NCBI RefSeq assembly: GCF_006171285.1
Contig: NZ_CP040889.1
Location: 4,960,001 to 5,024,000, forward strand
Direction: 5' to 3'
From: Leclercia adecarboxylata
GTDB lineage: Bacteria > Pseudomonadota > Gammaproteobacteria > Enterobacterales > Enterobacteriaceae
DNA: 64,000 nt
This document shows, one piece after another, positions 17,840 through 27,452 of this stretch. Under the pieces are notes generated by a model. It was not told the DNA's origin. It made no database searches and worked only from the letters and a program-made list of their open reading frames with translations. Position numbers and translations under genes: made by a program. Within the stretch, counting starts at the first letter, position 1, and each line of letters starts with the position of its first letter.

Positions 17840-17855
17840 TGCAAGGGTGATGCCA
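17840..17855 (-). promoter_or_regulatory. Sigma-54 promoter of the nas operon
   Basis: TGGCATCACCCTTGCA on the minus strand, with GG and GC of the -24/-12 elements in the right spacing (consensus TGGCAC-N5-TTGC). It predicts a start near 17828 and a leader of about 110 bases, the length expected for the Klebsiella nasF leader. Sigma-54/NtrC dependence of this operon is known in Klebsiella. NtrC sites were not identified with confidence in the short gap to nasR. Confidence 0.85.
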
Positions 17856-17945
17856 GGTTTTAAACGCTTAAATGACGGGCCTTTTCTGCCTGCGGGTCAG
17901 GAAAACGCACCTCAACCATGCAGGCCTTGCCCAGCCAGGGTGCAT

Positions 17946-19112
17946 TCACGGCTGCCAGAGGGCTTTGACCGTCAGCAGCGCCCGGGCGATATCCACCATC
18001 CTCTGGTTTTTATCCATCGCCATCTTGCGCAACTGGCACCAGGCCTGCTCCTCGCTCATCTGCTGATGGGTCATCAGCACGCTTTTGGCCTTGTCGATGA
18101 TTTTGCGCTCCTCCAGGGTGTCGCGCATTGAGGCCAGCTGGCGGGAGAGCTGTTCGATCTCCTGCGCCTGCTGGCGCACCAGCGGCAGCAGGGGTTTCTG
18201 CGGGTAGAGCGCCAGCGGCTCATCCGTTTGCGGCTCGGCGGGCGGCTCGTCGTCGGCCCGGCTAATCAGCGACTCTACCGCCAGCATCAGATCGTCGATG
18301 AGCATCTCTTCCAGGGTGCGCAGATGTTCAAGGCGCTCGGTTTGCAGCGAGAACCAGTGCAGCGCCAGCACGCCTTGATCCGCAGCGGGTTGCCGGGTAC
18401 AGGCCAGCCGCCGCAGCTGTTCAACTTCCGCTCCCGGCACGCTGAGTGTGAAGTGGTTATGCAGGCTGGCAGGCGTAAGGGAGAGGAAGACCTCAAAACA
18501 GGTTTGCTGCCCGTCGATCCGGTCCACCAGCGTCTGGCGCATTTCGTCGCTGAAAAAGCCCTGGGTAAAGCCAATCGCTCCCAGGGCCCTCTCCTGTCCT
18601 ACCAGCTCTTTGCCCTGCATCAGGCTGTAAAGGGCGACAAATCTGCCCGCGATTTGCGGATCGTCAATGCTGTCATTAAGTTGCGGCACAATACTGAGCA
18701 GGTTACGCAGCATGCGGCCATAGCGCTCCATCGCCGTTGTCGCGGGCAGCGCGCAATCTGTAATTGCCTCGCGAAGCCCGGGAAGTTGCTCCAGGCTTTG
18801 CAGGGCGTTGGCGACCCGCTCGCACAGGGCACCGCTGGCCATCAGCGGCGTGCCGAGAGCCTGATGCAGCGCCTGCAGATAATCGTCCACCAGCGCGCGG
18901 CTGGCTTTACACTCCAGGGCGTACAGCGCCCCCTGTGAGCAGAGCCAGATGTTGGAGGCTCCGCGCTCGCACTGTAGCATGTGGGCAAGATGGCCGATCC
19001 GGCTGACCAGGGTGCCCAGCTGCGCCAGTTTGCACAGCTGCGCTTTCCGCAGCAGTCTGGCCTGCTGGTACCATTCAGTGGCGCCGGGTGGACGGCCCGT
19101 GTTTATCGTCAT
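17946..19112 (-). CDS. nasR: Nitrate/nitrite-responsive antiterminator NasR
   Basis: 388-residue cytoplasmic regulator. An N-terminal NIT (nitrate/nitrite-sensing) domain covers about residues 30-290, and a C-terminal ANTAR domain the last 60 (LEERKIIDKAKSVLM, then AWCQLRKMAMDKN), joined by a short coiled-coil region (RQQAQEIEQLSRQLASM). Ligand binding frees ANTAR to bind the nasF leader hairpins and block termination. A longer frame reaches 19160, but the ATG at 19112 has GGGAGAG upstream. It sits directly upstream of its target on the same strand, as in Klebsiella, and is divergent from ychN, which starts 73 bases away. Confidence 0.95.
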   Translation of the reverse strand: MTINTGRPPGATEWYQQARLLRKAQLCKLAQLGTLVSRIGHLAHMLQCERGASNIWLCSQGALYALECKASRALVDDYLQALHQALGTPLMASGALCERVANALQSLEQLPGLREAITDCALPATTAMERYGRMLRNLLSIVPQLNDSIDDPQIAGRFVALYSLMQGKELVGQERALGAIGFTQGFFSDEMRQTLVDRIDGQQTCFEVFLSLTPASLHNHFTLSVPGAEVEQLRRLACTRQPAADQGVLALHWFSLQTERLEHLRTLEEMLIDDLMLAVESLISRADDEPPAEPQTDEPLALYPQKPLLPLVRQQAQEIEQLSRQLASMRDTLEERKIIDKAKSVLMTHQQMSEEQAWCQLRKMAMDKNQRMVDIARALLTVKALWQP

Positions 19113-19185
19113 GCTTTCTCTCCCGGATCGATATCTAATGATGAGAGAAGCAATTTTCATGCCTTTTCATTGTTCAGGAGTCAAG

Positions 19186-19539
19186 ATGCAGAAGATTGTG
19201 ATTGTCGCCAACGGCGCGGCCTACGGCAGCGAATCCCTGTTTAACAGCCTGCGGCTGGCCATTGCCTTGCGCGAACAGGAGAGCGACCTGGATCTGCGCC
19301 TGTTTTTAATGTCCGATGCGGTGACCGCCGGACTGCGCGGCCAGAAGCCTGCGGAGGGCTATAACATTCAGCAGATGCTGGAGATCCTGACGGCGCAGAA
19401 CGTGACGGTAAAACTGTGCAAAACCTGCACCGATGGCCGCGGCATCAGCGCCCTGCCGCTGATCGAGGGGGTCGAGATTGACACCCTGGTAGAGCTGGCG
19501 CAGTGGACGTTATCCGCCGATAAACTATTAACATTTTAA
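19186..19539 (+). CDS. ychN: YchN, DsrE/F-like conserved protein
   Basis: 117 residues, almost identical to E. coli YchN, a small hexameric protein of the DsrE/DsrF-like fold. Conserved Cys residues are seen in KLCKTCTDGRG. Its biochemical role is not established; the fold suggests sulfur-relay or redox chemistry. The ATG at 19186 follows AGGAG by 6 bases; an upstream frame through the nasR gap is not needed. In E. coli it neighbours ychO; here the nas genes have been placed between the two. Confidence 0.95.
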   Translation: MQKIVIVANGAAYGSESLFNSLRLAIALREQESDLDLRLFLMSDAVTAGLRGQKPAEGYNIQQMLEILTAQNVTVKLCKTCTDGRGISALPLIEGVEIDTLVELAQWTLSADKLLTF

Positions 19540-19646
19540 TAATACTTTAACTTAAATATTTTTTTCTTATGAGCGCGGTTCCAGCATCAAGTTTGCCTGC
19601 CCGATGCCGATAGGCATTTAACAACAACACAGCAGGTATAACATTT

Positions 19647-21431
19647 ATGTTCAGGTCAATTCGCGCTCGTATTATTGCGGCGACGGTCGGATGTCTGATC
19701 GCCGCGCTTGTACTGAATACCGTGATCAATTTCCAGGTCACGCGTCAGGATAATCAACAGTCGCAACGCTCCATGCTCGCCAGTACCAGCGCCAGCCACA
19801 GCATGGCGATTGCCGACTGGGTCAGCAGCAAGACAACCATCATCAACTCCCTGCAAAACGTTGCCCTGAGCGACGATCCGGTCCCGGTGTTTAAACAGCT
19901 GGCGCAGGCGGGCGGATTTATCAACGTCTATGCCGGATATGCCAGCAAAACCGCGAAGTTCTCCAATCCTGACGGCGTGCCCGCCGACTACGATCCGACG
20001 GTGCGCCCGTGGTATCAGCAGGCGGTGAAAGAGGATCGCGCCATTGTCACCGCGCCCTATGTGGATACCGGCACCAAAAAGCTGGTGGTGACCTTCGCCG
20101 TGCCGGTGAAAGAGAACGGCGAGTTAAAAGCCGTGCTGGCGGGCGACGTGGCGATGGACAGCGTGATCGCCAACGTGCGCGGCATTCATCCGACCCCGGC
20201 CAGCAGCGGGCTGCTGGTGGACAGCGATGGCTCGGTCATTGCCGCAAGCGATCCTGAGCTGACCCTGAAACCCTTTAAGGATGTCATCAGCGGCGTCGAT
20301 CTGGCGGCGCTGAAGAACGGCAACAGCGCCGACGGCCAGTACAACGGCGTGGCAAAAACCTTCTCTGCGACCCCGATTGCCGGCACCCAATGGCAGCTGA
20401 TTGTGGCGCTCGACAGCGATGACGCCACCTCGGGGATGCGCACCCTGCTGAAAGCCTCCTCCCTGTCGCTGGTGATCCTCGTGCTGCTCAGCGCGGTGGT
20501 GGTGCATTTCGTGATCGCCCGTCTGCTGAAACGCCTGTCGGAGATCCGCGATGCGATGCACGCCATTGCTAACGGCACCAACGATCTCTCCCAGCGCCTG
20601 CCGGAGAAAGGTGACGATGAGGTGGCGCAGATCGCCCATGCGTTCAACGCCTTCAGCGACAAGCTCTCGGTGGTGATGGTGCAGCTGCGCGACGCCAGCG
20701 CCTCGGTGAAAAACGCCGCTCAGGAGATTGCCGCCGGTAACCAGGATCTCTCTGGCCGTACCGAGCGGGCCGCCTCCAGCCTGCGTGAAACCGCCAGCGC
20801 CGTGGAGCAGATCACCGCCTCCGTCGCCCAGTCCACCGAATCTGCCGCCGTGGCGAACGAGCAGGCGGGCAAAGCCGCCGAGGCCGCGACGCGCGGTGGC
20901 AGCGTGGTATCGCAGGCGATCACCACCATGCAGTCCATTGAGGCCGCCTCGACCAAAATTGGCGACATCACCAGCGTGATTGACGGCATTGCCTTCCAGA
21001 CCAACATTCTGGCGCTTAACGCCTCGGTCGAAGCGGCCCGCGCCGGTGAACAGGGTCGTGGCTTTGCGGTCGTGGCGGGGGAAGTGCGCAATCTCGCCAG
21101 CCGCAGCGCCCAGGCGGCAAAAGAGATCAAGAGCCTGATCGACTCTACCACCGACAGCGTGGCGACCGGGTCGCGCTACGTGCATCTCGCCGGACAGAGC
21201 ATGGATGAGATCGTCACCAGCATTGGCAGCATGTCGGGGATCATGCGGGAGATCACTGTAGCCACCAGCGAGCAGATGAAAGGCATTCAGGAGATTAACC
21301 GCGCGGTGCTTAACCTGGACAGCATGGTGCAGCAAAACGCCGAGCTGGTGGTGGAGTCGGCCGCTGCGGCCAGCGCCCTGCAGGGTCAGGCAGGCGACCT
21401 CGCTGAAACCGCAGGCCATTTCCGCATTTAA
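19647..21431 (+). CDS. Methyl-accepting chemotaxis protein with dCACHE sensor domain
   Basis: 594-residue transmembrane chemoreceptor. TM1 at about 9-28, a periplasmic double-CACHE domain at 30-275, TM2 at about 276-298, HAMP, then a signalling domain with the invariant hairpin tip ([20 protein letters not shown]). The CACHE region has the RxWY pattern (VRPWYQQA) and a following APYVD and GDVAMD, resembling the amino-acid-binding dCACHE_1 signature, so amino acids are plausible ligands (inference). No C-terminal NWETF-type CheR/CheB pentapeptide; it ends GHFRI. It stands alone between ychN and a DUF1883-like gene, a position empty in E. coli. Confidence 0.93.
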   Translation: MFRSIRARIIAATVGCLIAALVLNTVINFQVTRQDNQQSQRSMLASTSASHSMAIADWVSSKTTIINSLQNVALSDDPVPVFKQLAQAGGFINVYAGYASKTAKFSNPDGVPADYDPTVRPWYQQAVKEDRAIVTAPYVDTGTKKLVVTFAVPVKENGELKAVLAGDVAMDSVIANVRGIHPTPASSGLLVDSDGSVIAASDPELTLKPFKDVISGVDLAALKNGNSADGQYNGVAKTFSATPIAGTQWQLIVALDSDDATSGMRTLLKASSLSLVILVLLSAVVVHFVIARLLKRLSEIRDAMHAIANGTNDLSQRLPEKGDDEVAQIAHAFNAFSDKLSVVMVQLRDASASVKNAAQEIAAGNQDLSGRTERAASSLRETASAVEQITASVAQSTESAAVANEQAGKAAEAATRGGSVVSQAITTMQSIEAASTKIGDITSVIDGIAFQTNILALNASVEAARAGEQGRGFAVVAGEVRNLASRSAQAAKEIKSLIDSTTDSVATGSRYVHLAGQSMDEIVTSIGSMSGIMREITVATSEQMKGIQEINRAVLNLDSMVQQNAELVVESAAAASALQGQAGDLAETAGHFRI

Positions 21432-21441
21432 TGTTAAAGCA

Positions 21442-21489
21442 ATGCCTGAAAGCCGCGTAAAGCGACGTCAGCTGAACCCTTTCAGGCAT
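21442..21489 (+). terminator. Long-loop inverted repeat after the chemoreceptor gene
   Basis: Perfect 11-base arms ATGCCTGAAAG and CTTTCAGGCAT separated by 26 bases, starting 10 bases after the chemoreceptor stop codon and followed by a T-rich tract. It probably acts as a terminator, though the loop is long for a simple intrinsic one. Confidence 0.45.
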
Positions 21490-21643
21490 ATTGTCATTTT
21501 TGTTTAAGGTTTATGCCATTTTTTGATCAAAATCAGCACCCCTGACCTTCCCCTTTGGTGTTATGCCATGAGTGAATTGTGAACAACATCACGCTCAGGA
21601 TTGGCCGCAAGGAGAGCGTCGTTTTCAGATACGGGGTAATAAA

Positions 21644-21886
21644 ATGGCACTGGTAAAAGCAAGTCTGAAGTTGTTTGGCGGGGATACGGTAGTGGTGCGC
21701 TGCTCAGAGCGTTGCCATATTCATCTGATGAGTAACAAAGCACCACGTAAAACGCAGGCGGATATTTTAAGCGTGCAGGACAGAGACAACGCCTGGCTCA
21801 CGGTGCCCTACACCGGGACCTGGGAGGTACTCATCGACAGCCACAGCCAGTCCCTTGAGCACTCCATCAGCTACGTCGCAGCCTGA
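21644..21886 (+). CDS. Small DUF1883-like protein
   Basis: 80 residues, MALVKASLKLFGGDTVVVRC onward, predicted all-beta and probably cytoplasmic, with no signal peptide or membrane segment. The spacing of GGDTVVV, HLMS, LTVPYTGTWEVLID fits the DUF1883 family, which occurs alone or next to TIR domains; no function is established. A longer in-frame start at 21572 exists, but the family motif begins at 21644 and a weak GGGG site lies upstream. It is followed by a bidirectional terminator shared with chaC. Family assignment is from pattern memory. Confidence 0.6.
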   Translation: MALVKASLKLFGGDTVVVRCSERCHIHLMSNKAPRKTQADILSVQDRDNAWLTVPYTGTWEVLIDSHSQSLEHSISYVAA

Positions 21887-21893
21887 TAACTAA

Positions 21894-21925
21894 GCCCGGT
21901 GGCGCAAGGTCACCGGGCGTTTTTT
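21894..21925. terminator. Terminator between the DUF1883-like gene and chaC
   Basis: GCCCGGTG-GCGCAAGG-TCACCGGGC hairpin followed by six T on the plus strand. It ends at the chaC stop codon. The minus-strand side lacks a T run, so it mainly ends plus-strand transcription. Confidence 0.8.
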
Positions 21926-22620
21926 CAGGCAAAGCCCGGACGCAGTTGGCTGTCAGGCGAGGCGTTATCCAGCAAGGCCCGCACCCGCGACACCAGCTCA
22001 TTCAGACAATCATCCTGCATACCCAGACGCGTTAACTCCTGATCGAGGGAGAAGAGGTACTGCGCGTTGGTGCCAAGCGGGCCGCTGGCGGCGGCAATCA
22101 GCGGGGCAATGACCTGCGCGCGGGTATCGGCTTCAAACAGCGGATGGCGCGGATCCATAATGAAGACCAGCGCATTAACGGTACGTCCGTCATCCAGTTC
22201 CAGCTTGCACCAGCTCGGCATATAGCAGCCAGTGATCATCTCGCGCTTCCACAGCAGCGCCAGCTCCTCTTCCAGGCTCGCATCCGGCAGGCGATAGGCC
22301 ACCCCCGTGGTGCGTCCGCCCTCTTTCAGTGCAAGCATGCGCCCTGGCTGACAGGCGCTGCCGCGTCCGGCGGTCAGGCGCAAACAGAAGGCGCGATGCC
22401 AGCCCGGCAGCGTACCGGTTGCCGATTCGACAAACTCCAGCGCCGGGTTCCACATCAGGGAGCCGTAGCCAAACAGCCAGACCGGACCGTTGTCCGGACG
22501 GCAGGCAAGGGTTGCGGCCAGCGACGCCGCTCGCTGCTCGGCTGACCACAAAAGCGACTCTTCAATCGCACCGAAGGCCGTTTTACAGTCGGCCTTCATC
22601 AGAAAATCACGCGTTAACAT
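21925..22620 (-). CDS. chaC: Glutathione-specific gamma-glutamylcyclotransferase ChaC
   Basis: 231 residues, the same length as E. coli ChaC. It cleaves glutathione to 5-oxoproline and cysteinyl-glycine in the cytosol. The substrate-binding loop FGYGSLMWNP is intact, and the catalytic Glu lies in the conserved KREMITGCY region. It is preceded by chaB at a distance of about 190 bases, in the E. coli order chaA / chaB chaC except that chaA is divergent here. Confidence 0.95.
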   Translation of the reverse strand: MLTRDFLMKADCKTAFGAIEESLLWSAEQRAASLAATLACRPDNGPVWLFGYGSLMWNPALEFVESATGTLPGWHRAFCLRLTAGRGSACQPGRMLALKEGGRTTGVAYRLPDASLEEELALLWKREMITGCYMPSWCKLELDDGRTVNALVFIMDPRHPLFEADTRAQVIAPLIAAASGPLGTNAQYLFSLDQELTRLGMQDDCLNELVSRVRALLDNASPDSQLRPGFA

Positions 22621-22814
22621 ATTGCACCTCCGCCACTGCCTGCTTCCATTCGCACACTTTTTTGAACCTTCCGGGTCCTTTTACTGCTCAATTAGAAAGC
22701 AGCTACCGTGACGATATGCAATAAATTCGCCGGGTGCAACAGAGCGGCGCGTCGAGAGCCTTAAAAGTCAAAGCGCAGGGTGCAAACTATTAAGCACAGC
22801 GCACTAAGCAACGG

Positions 22815-23045
22815 CTATTTCTTCTTGTGCCACTTATCATCCTCACCCTTTTCATAATCCTGCTTCACCGCCGCCCAGGCCACCTTGTGCGCGGTCTCTT
22901 CGCGGCTGTCATCGCCCCGACGGTCCTCTTTGTCTTTGTACTGATCCCAGGCGCTGTTAAAGGCTTCTTTGTAGATATCCTGCGCGTGGGCGGGCAGAAC
23001 GTGCTGAACGTTATCCGGTAAATCACTTTTCGATTTGTATGGCAT
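22815..23045 (-). CDS. chaB: ChaB, putative cation transport regulator
   Basis: 76 residues, highly charged, starting MPYKSKSDLPDNVQ and ending in a lysine-rich tail. This is the ChaB family, small soluble proteins found beside the ChaA antiporter; a regulatory role is suggested but not proven. The 268-bp gap to chaA is AT-rich and should hold the divergent chaA and chaB promoters. I saw no named site in it. Confidence 0.93.
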   Translation of the reverse strand: MPYKSKSDLPDNVQHVLPAHAQDIYKEAFNSAWDQYKDKEDRRGDDSREETAHKVAWAAVKQDYEKGEDDKWHKKK

Positions 23046-23313
23046 GGCAAGCCCCTCTTTTTAATCAATTACTAAGTGTGGTCCACAATGCCGGAGCCTT
23101 CCAGTTGAATTGATAATCGGATAATTCTATTGCTTAATTCACTGTTATTAAGAATATATTTAATAAAATCTTCTCATTATGAAGCTCTCACGTAAAAATG
23201 ACGTGATACCGTAAAATTAAGTAAAAGATAACCAGAAATTAACGGTAATCTGTTAATTTAACGTCCTCTTTTTCTGTCTACAATAATAAGCACCTGCAAC
23301 TCTGGAGATATAC

Positions 23314-24414
23314 ATGACAACAGCACACGAGGCGGTGAAAACCCGCCATAAGGAGACGTCTCTCATTTTCCCGGTGCTGGCCCTGGCCGTGCTGCTCTTC
23401 TGGGGAAGTAGTCAGTCGCTGCCAGTGGTCATCGGTATTAATTTGCTTGCCCTGGTGGGTATTCTGAGCAGCGCCTTTAGCGTTGTCCGCCATGCCGACG
23501 TGCTGGCCCACCGCCTGGGCGAACCCTACGGTTCCCTGATTTTAAGTCTTTCCGTCGTTATTCTTGAAGTGAGCCTTATTTCCGCTCTGATGGCGACCGG
23601 TGACGCCGCGCCAACGCTGATGCGCGATACGCTCTATTCCATCATTATGATTGTCACCGGCGGGCTGGTCGGCTTCTCGCTGCTGCTGGGCGGGCGCAAA
23701 TTCGCCACCCAGTATCTGAACCTGTTTGGCATTAAGCAGTATCTGATCGCCCTCTTCCCGCTGGCGATTATCGTGCTGGTGTTCCCGATGGCACTGCCGG
23801 GGGCCAATTTTACTACCGGTCAGGCCCTGCTCGTGGCGCTGATTTCCGCGGCGATGTACGGCGTGTTTCTGCTCATCCAGACCAAAACGCACCAGAGCCT
23901 GTTCGTGTATGAGCATGAAGATGAGAGCGACGACGATGACCCGCACCACGGCAAGCCGTCCGCGCACAGCAGCCTGTGGCACACGGTCTGGCTGGTGGTG
24001 CATCTGATTGCGGTGATCGCGGTCACCAAGATGAATGCGAACCCGCTGGAAACCCTGCTGACCGAGATGAACGCGCCGGTGGCCTTTACCGGTTTCCTGG
24101 TGGCTCTGCTGATCCTCTCCCCGGAAGGGCTGGGGGCGTTGCGTGCGGTGCTGAACAACCAGGTGCAGCGCGCCATGAACCTGTTCTTTGGTTCAGTGCT
24201 GGCGACCATCTCCCTCACCGTGCCGGTGGTGACGCTGATCGCCTTCCTCACCGGGAACGAGCTGCAGTTCAGCCTCGGTGCACCGGAGATGATTGTGATG
24301 GTGGCGTCGCTGCTGCTGTGCCAGATTTCGTTTTCCACCGGGCGCACCAATGTGCTCAACGGTGCGGCGCACATGGCGTTGTTTGCGGCGTATTTGATGA
24401 CGATATTTGCGTAG
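23314..24414 (+). CDS. chaA: Calcium/sodium (potassium):proton antiporter ChaA
   Basis: 366-residue inner-membrane cation/proton exchanger of the CaCA superfamily, about 11 hydrophobic segments in two homologous halves, each with an acidic motif (SVVILEVSLIS and LLILSPEGLGA, carrying the conserved Glu). An acidic, His-rich cytoplasmic loop (EHEDESDDDDPHH, about 206-220) separates the halves. It extrudes Na+, Ca2+ and K+ at alkaline pH. The REP pair after the stop and the terminator beyond may end its transcript. Confidence 0.95.
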   Translation: MTTAHEAVKTRHKETSLIFPVLALAVLLFWGSSQSLPVVIGINLLALVGILSSAFSVVRHADVLAHRLGEPYGSLILSLSVVILEVSLISALMATGDAAPTLMRDTLYSIIMIVTGGLVGFSLLLGGRKFATQYLNLFGIKQYLIALFPLAIIVLVFPMALPGANFTTGQALLVALISAAMYGVFLLIQTKTHQSLFVYEHEDESDDDDPHHGKPSAHSSLWHTVWLVVHLIAVIAVTKMNANPLETLLTEMNAPVAFTGFLVALLILSPEGLGALRAVLNNQVQRAMNLFFGSVLATISLTVPVVTLIAFLTGNELQFSLGAPEMIVMVASLLLCQISFSTGRTNVLNGAAHMALFAAYLMTIFA

Positions 24415-24417
24415 CCT

Positions 24418-24488
24418 GACGCCCGGCGGCGCTGCGCTTGCACGGGCCTACGGGTTTTGTAGGCCGGGTAAGCGCAGCGCCACCCGGC
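24418..24488. repeat. REP pair in inverted orientation (BIME)
   Basis: Two REP-like arms, GCCCGGCGGCGCTGCGCTTG and GTAAGCGCAGCGCCACCCGG, face each other across GCCTACGGGTTTTGTAGGCC. Typical of enterobacterial BIMEs between convergent genes, here chaA and kdsA. Confidence 0.8.
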
Positions 24489-24500
24489 AAAATCACCCAT

Positions 24501-24528
24501 AAAAAAACCCGCCGAAGCGGGTTTTTTT
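24501..24528. terminator. Bidirectional terminator between chaA and kdsA
   Basis: AAAAAAACCCGC-CGAA-GCGGGTTTTTTT: a symmetrical hairpin with A and T runs on both sides, next to the kdsA stop and serving both convergent transcripts. Confidence 0.92.
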
Positions 24529-24529
24529 A

Positions 24530-25393
<864 letters not shown>

Positions 25394-25420
25394 TTATTCA
25401 GGGGTGAATCGGAATTAAGA

Positions 25421-26230
25421 TTAATGCAGTGTAATCTGTTTGTGCGCGATGGAATTAATCTGCGCGCGGATCATTTCGCTGATCGGATCTTCCGGACACT
25501 GCTCAACAAAATAACTCAAATCATTCAGCGCAACGTGGTCGCACTCAAGCTGGACGTAGATCAGACCGCGGTCGCGGATCTCATACGGATCTTCCGGGTT
25601 AAACTGCAGCAGCACCTCACTGGCACGCAGCGCCAGCTCCATCTGCCGCTCTTCCATCAGCGCCGACTTCAGGGTGTCCAGCAGCTTGCGGATCACCTCG
25701 GCGTTATCCGCTTCATCCAGATCTTCGTTGTACAGCTCCGCCATCGGACTGATGTTGCCCTTCAGCCAGACATCCAGCGTATGGTCGTCGAGGGTCTCGC
25801 CATTGAACGGGTTGATTAACCACATTTCACCGTCGAGCCACTCGGCGCGCAGCAGCATCTGCGTCGGGAAGATGACCGGCACCAGCGGGATATCCAGACG
25901 GTGCGCCACCCATAATAAAATCGCCCCCAGGGAGACGGCGCTGCCCTGACGGTTTTTCAGTACCTGATCGAGCCACAGCGCGTCGGAGAGGCGATACACG
26001 CCGCGCGTATCGCAAAAGCCCCACTCGCCATAGAAAAGCTCAATCAGTTTTTCCAGTTGCCAGTCCTGAGGGCGCGCCTGATTAATCTCTTCACGCGCCA
26101 GACTCACCAGCTGCTCCAGCTCGTCATAGACATACTGCGAAATGAAATCATCGCGGATCAACTCTGATACCTTAATCATCCCATCGCACAGCGGCACTTT
26201 ATTAAATTCGAAATCGGCCAAGGACCTCAT
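25421..26230 (-). CDS. sirB1: SirB1 (YchA), transglutaminase-like/TPR protein
   Basis: 269 residues. N-terminal transglutaminase-like domain of the SirB1 family (YGEWGFCDTRGVYRLSDALW; SVSLGAILLWVAHRLDIPL) and a C-terminal helical region with TPR-like character. Conserved beside prmC in Gammaproteobacteria. Exact function is unknown. Three bases separate it from the sirB2 stop, and 36 bases from kdsA. Confidence 0.93.
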   Translation of the reverse strand: MRSLADFEFNKVPLCDGMIKVSELIRDDFISQYVYDELEQLVSLAREEINQARPQDWQLEKLIELFYGEWGFCDTRGVYRLSDALWLDQVLKNRQGSAVSLGAILLWVAHRLDIPLVPVIFPTQMLLRAEWLDGEMWLINPFNGETLDDHTLDVWLKGNISPMAELYNEDLDEADNAEVIRKLLDTLKSALMEERQMELALRASEVLLQFNPEDPYEIRDRGLIYVQLECDHVALNDLSYFVEQCPEDPISEMIRAQINSIAHKQITLH

Positions 26231-26233
26231 GAC

Positions 26234-26626
26234 TTACCCCAGTATCGGTATTCTTGTGGTGGCGAGTTTAATGATGATGTACAGCACCACCAGCCCCAGC
26301 AGAAAGGCAATAAACCCCACCTGCTGGCTGCGCGGACGATGACGCCCCAGCGCAATAAAACCCAAAACGATGTAGATGATAACGCCAAACAGCTTTTCAG
26401 TCAGCCATGAGCCTTCATCTGTAAATGGCAGATAACCCGTTATCCACATCAGACCCGCGCCGGAGAGAAACAGCACGGTGTCGATGCAGTGCGGCAGCAC
26501 CCTCACCCAGCGCGCGTTGATCAGGGCATTACTGCTGTAACGCCACCAGTAACGCAGCGCAAAAAAACTGACGGTCAGGGTGACTGCCGTCAGATGCAGG
26601 GTGATGAGTAGAGAAAAGCTATTCAT
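26234..26626 (-). CDS. sirB2: SirB2 (YchQ), small inner-membrane protein
   Basis: 130 residues, as in E. coli, with four hydrophobic segments (first at about 3-24) and the conserved GVIIYIVLGFIAL stretch. The SirB family was linked to Salmonella invasion gene regulation; mechanism unknown. A frame opening at 26638 is possible, but MNSFSLLITLHLT at 26626 matches E. coli and overlaps the prmC end by 8 bases (ATGAATAG), suggesting coupled translation. Confidence 0.93.
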   Translation of the reverse strand: MNSFSLLITLHLTAVTLTVSFFALRYWWRYSSNALINARWVRVLPHCIDTVLFLSGAGLMWITGYLPFTDEGSWLTEKLFGVIIYIVLGFIALGRHRPRSQQVGFIAFLLGLVVLYIIIKLATTRIPILG

Positions 26627-27452
26627 GCCATTTGCCAAGGGTCAGGCGCTCATTACCGCCATAGTCGCGACAGGTTTCAACCTGGGTAAAACCGGCCTGC
26701 CGGAAGAGGTTACGCACCGGATCGCCCTGCGTCCAGCCATGTTCCAGCAGCAGCCAGCCGCCGCTCACCAGATGTTGACGAGACTGGATGATAATATGGC
26801 TGAGATCCGCAAGGCCCTGATCCGCTGCAACCAGCGCGCTGCGCGGTTCAAAACGCACGTCGCCCTCGCCGAGGTGCGGATCGCATTCATCAATATAGGG
26901 CGGGTTGCTGACGATGGTCTCAAACTGCTGGTCAGCGAGGGCCGCAAACCAGCTGCTCTGTCGCACCGTCACGTTTTTAAGTCCCAGACGCTCAAGGTTA
27001 CGCTGTGCCAGCGCCACCGCGTCGGGCATCACGTCCACCGCCGTCACCTGACAGTCAGGCCGCTCGCTGGCCAGCGCCAGAGCGATAGCTCCGGTGCCGG
27101 TGCCTAAATCGAGAATACGCGCGGGCGCGGCGGGCAATCTGGCCAGCGCCTGCTCCACCAGACATTCGGTGTCGGGACGGGGGATCAGCGTGGCGGCAGA
27201 GACATACAGCGGCAGCGACCAGAACTCACGCTCGCCCACCAGGTGCGCCACCGGCTCGCCGGTTTTACGCCGGGCCAGGAGAGCCTCAAGCTGCGCCTGC
27301 TGATCGGCGGTGAGCTCGGTTTCACCAAAGGCGAGAAGATAGGTGCGTGCTTTGCCGGTCACGTGCTCCAGCAGGATCTCCGCATCGCGACGGGGGCTTT
27401 CGCCGCCCGCCAGCGTCGTTATCGCCTGCTGTAACCAGTGCTGAAAATCCAT
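26619..27452 (-). CDS. prmC: Release factor glutamine methyltransferase PrmC
   Basis: 277 residues. Methylates the GGQ glutamine of release factors RF1 and RF2. SAM motif I is ILDLGTGTGAIAL and the catalytic NPPY is in IVSNPPYIDE, both intact. The start codon shares its A with the prfA stop (TAATG), a coupling also seen in E. coli, and places the enzyme next to one of its substrates. Confidence 0.97.
   Translation of the reverse strand: MDFQHWLQQAITTLAGGESPRRDAEILLEHVTGKARTYLLAFGETELTADQQAQLEALLARRKTGEPVAHLVGEREFWSLPLYVSAATLIPRPDTECLVEQALARLPAAPARILDLGTGTGAIALALASERPDCQVTAVDVMPDAVALAQRNLERLGLKNVTVRQSSWFAALADQQFETIVSNPPYIDECDPHLGEGDVRFEPRSALVAADQGLADLSHIIIQSRQHLVSGGWLLLEHGWTQGDPVRNLFRQAGFTQVETCRDYGGNERLTLGKWHE

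Noticed and set aside
20124..21419. Minus-strand open frame of 431 codons opposite the chemoreceptor
   Set aside because: His- and Gly-rich composition typical of antisense reading; the plus strand has all chemoreceptor domains.
24418..24488. Possible small toxin/antisense RNA (ldr/rdl) between chaA and kdsA, as in E. coli
   Set aside because: Only a REP pair and a terminator are present; no Ldr-like peptide frame was found.
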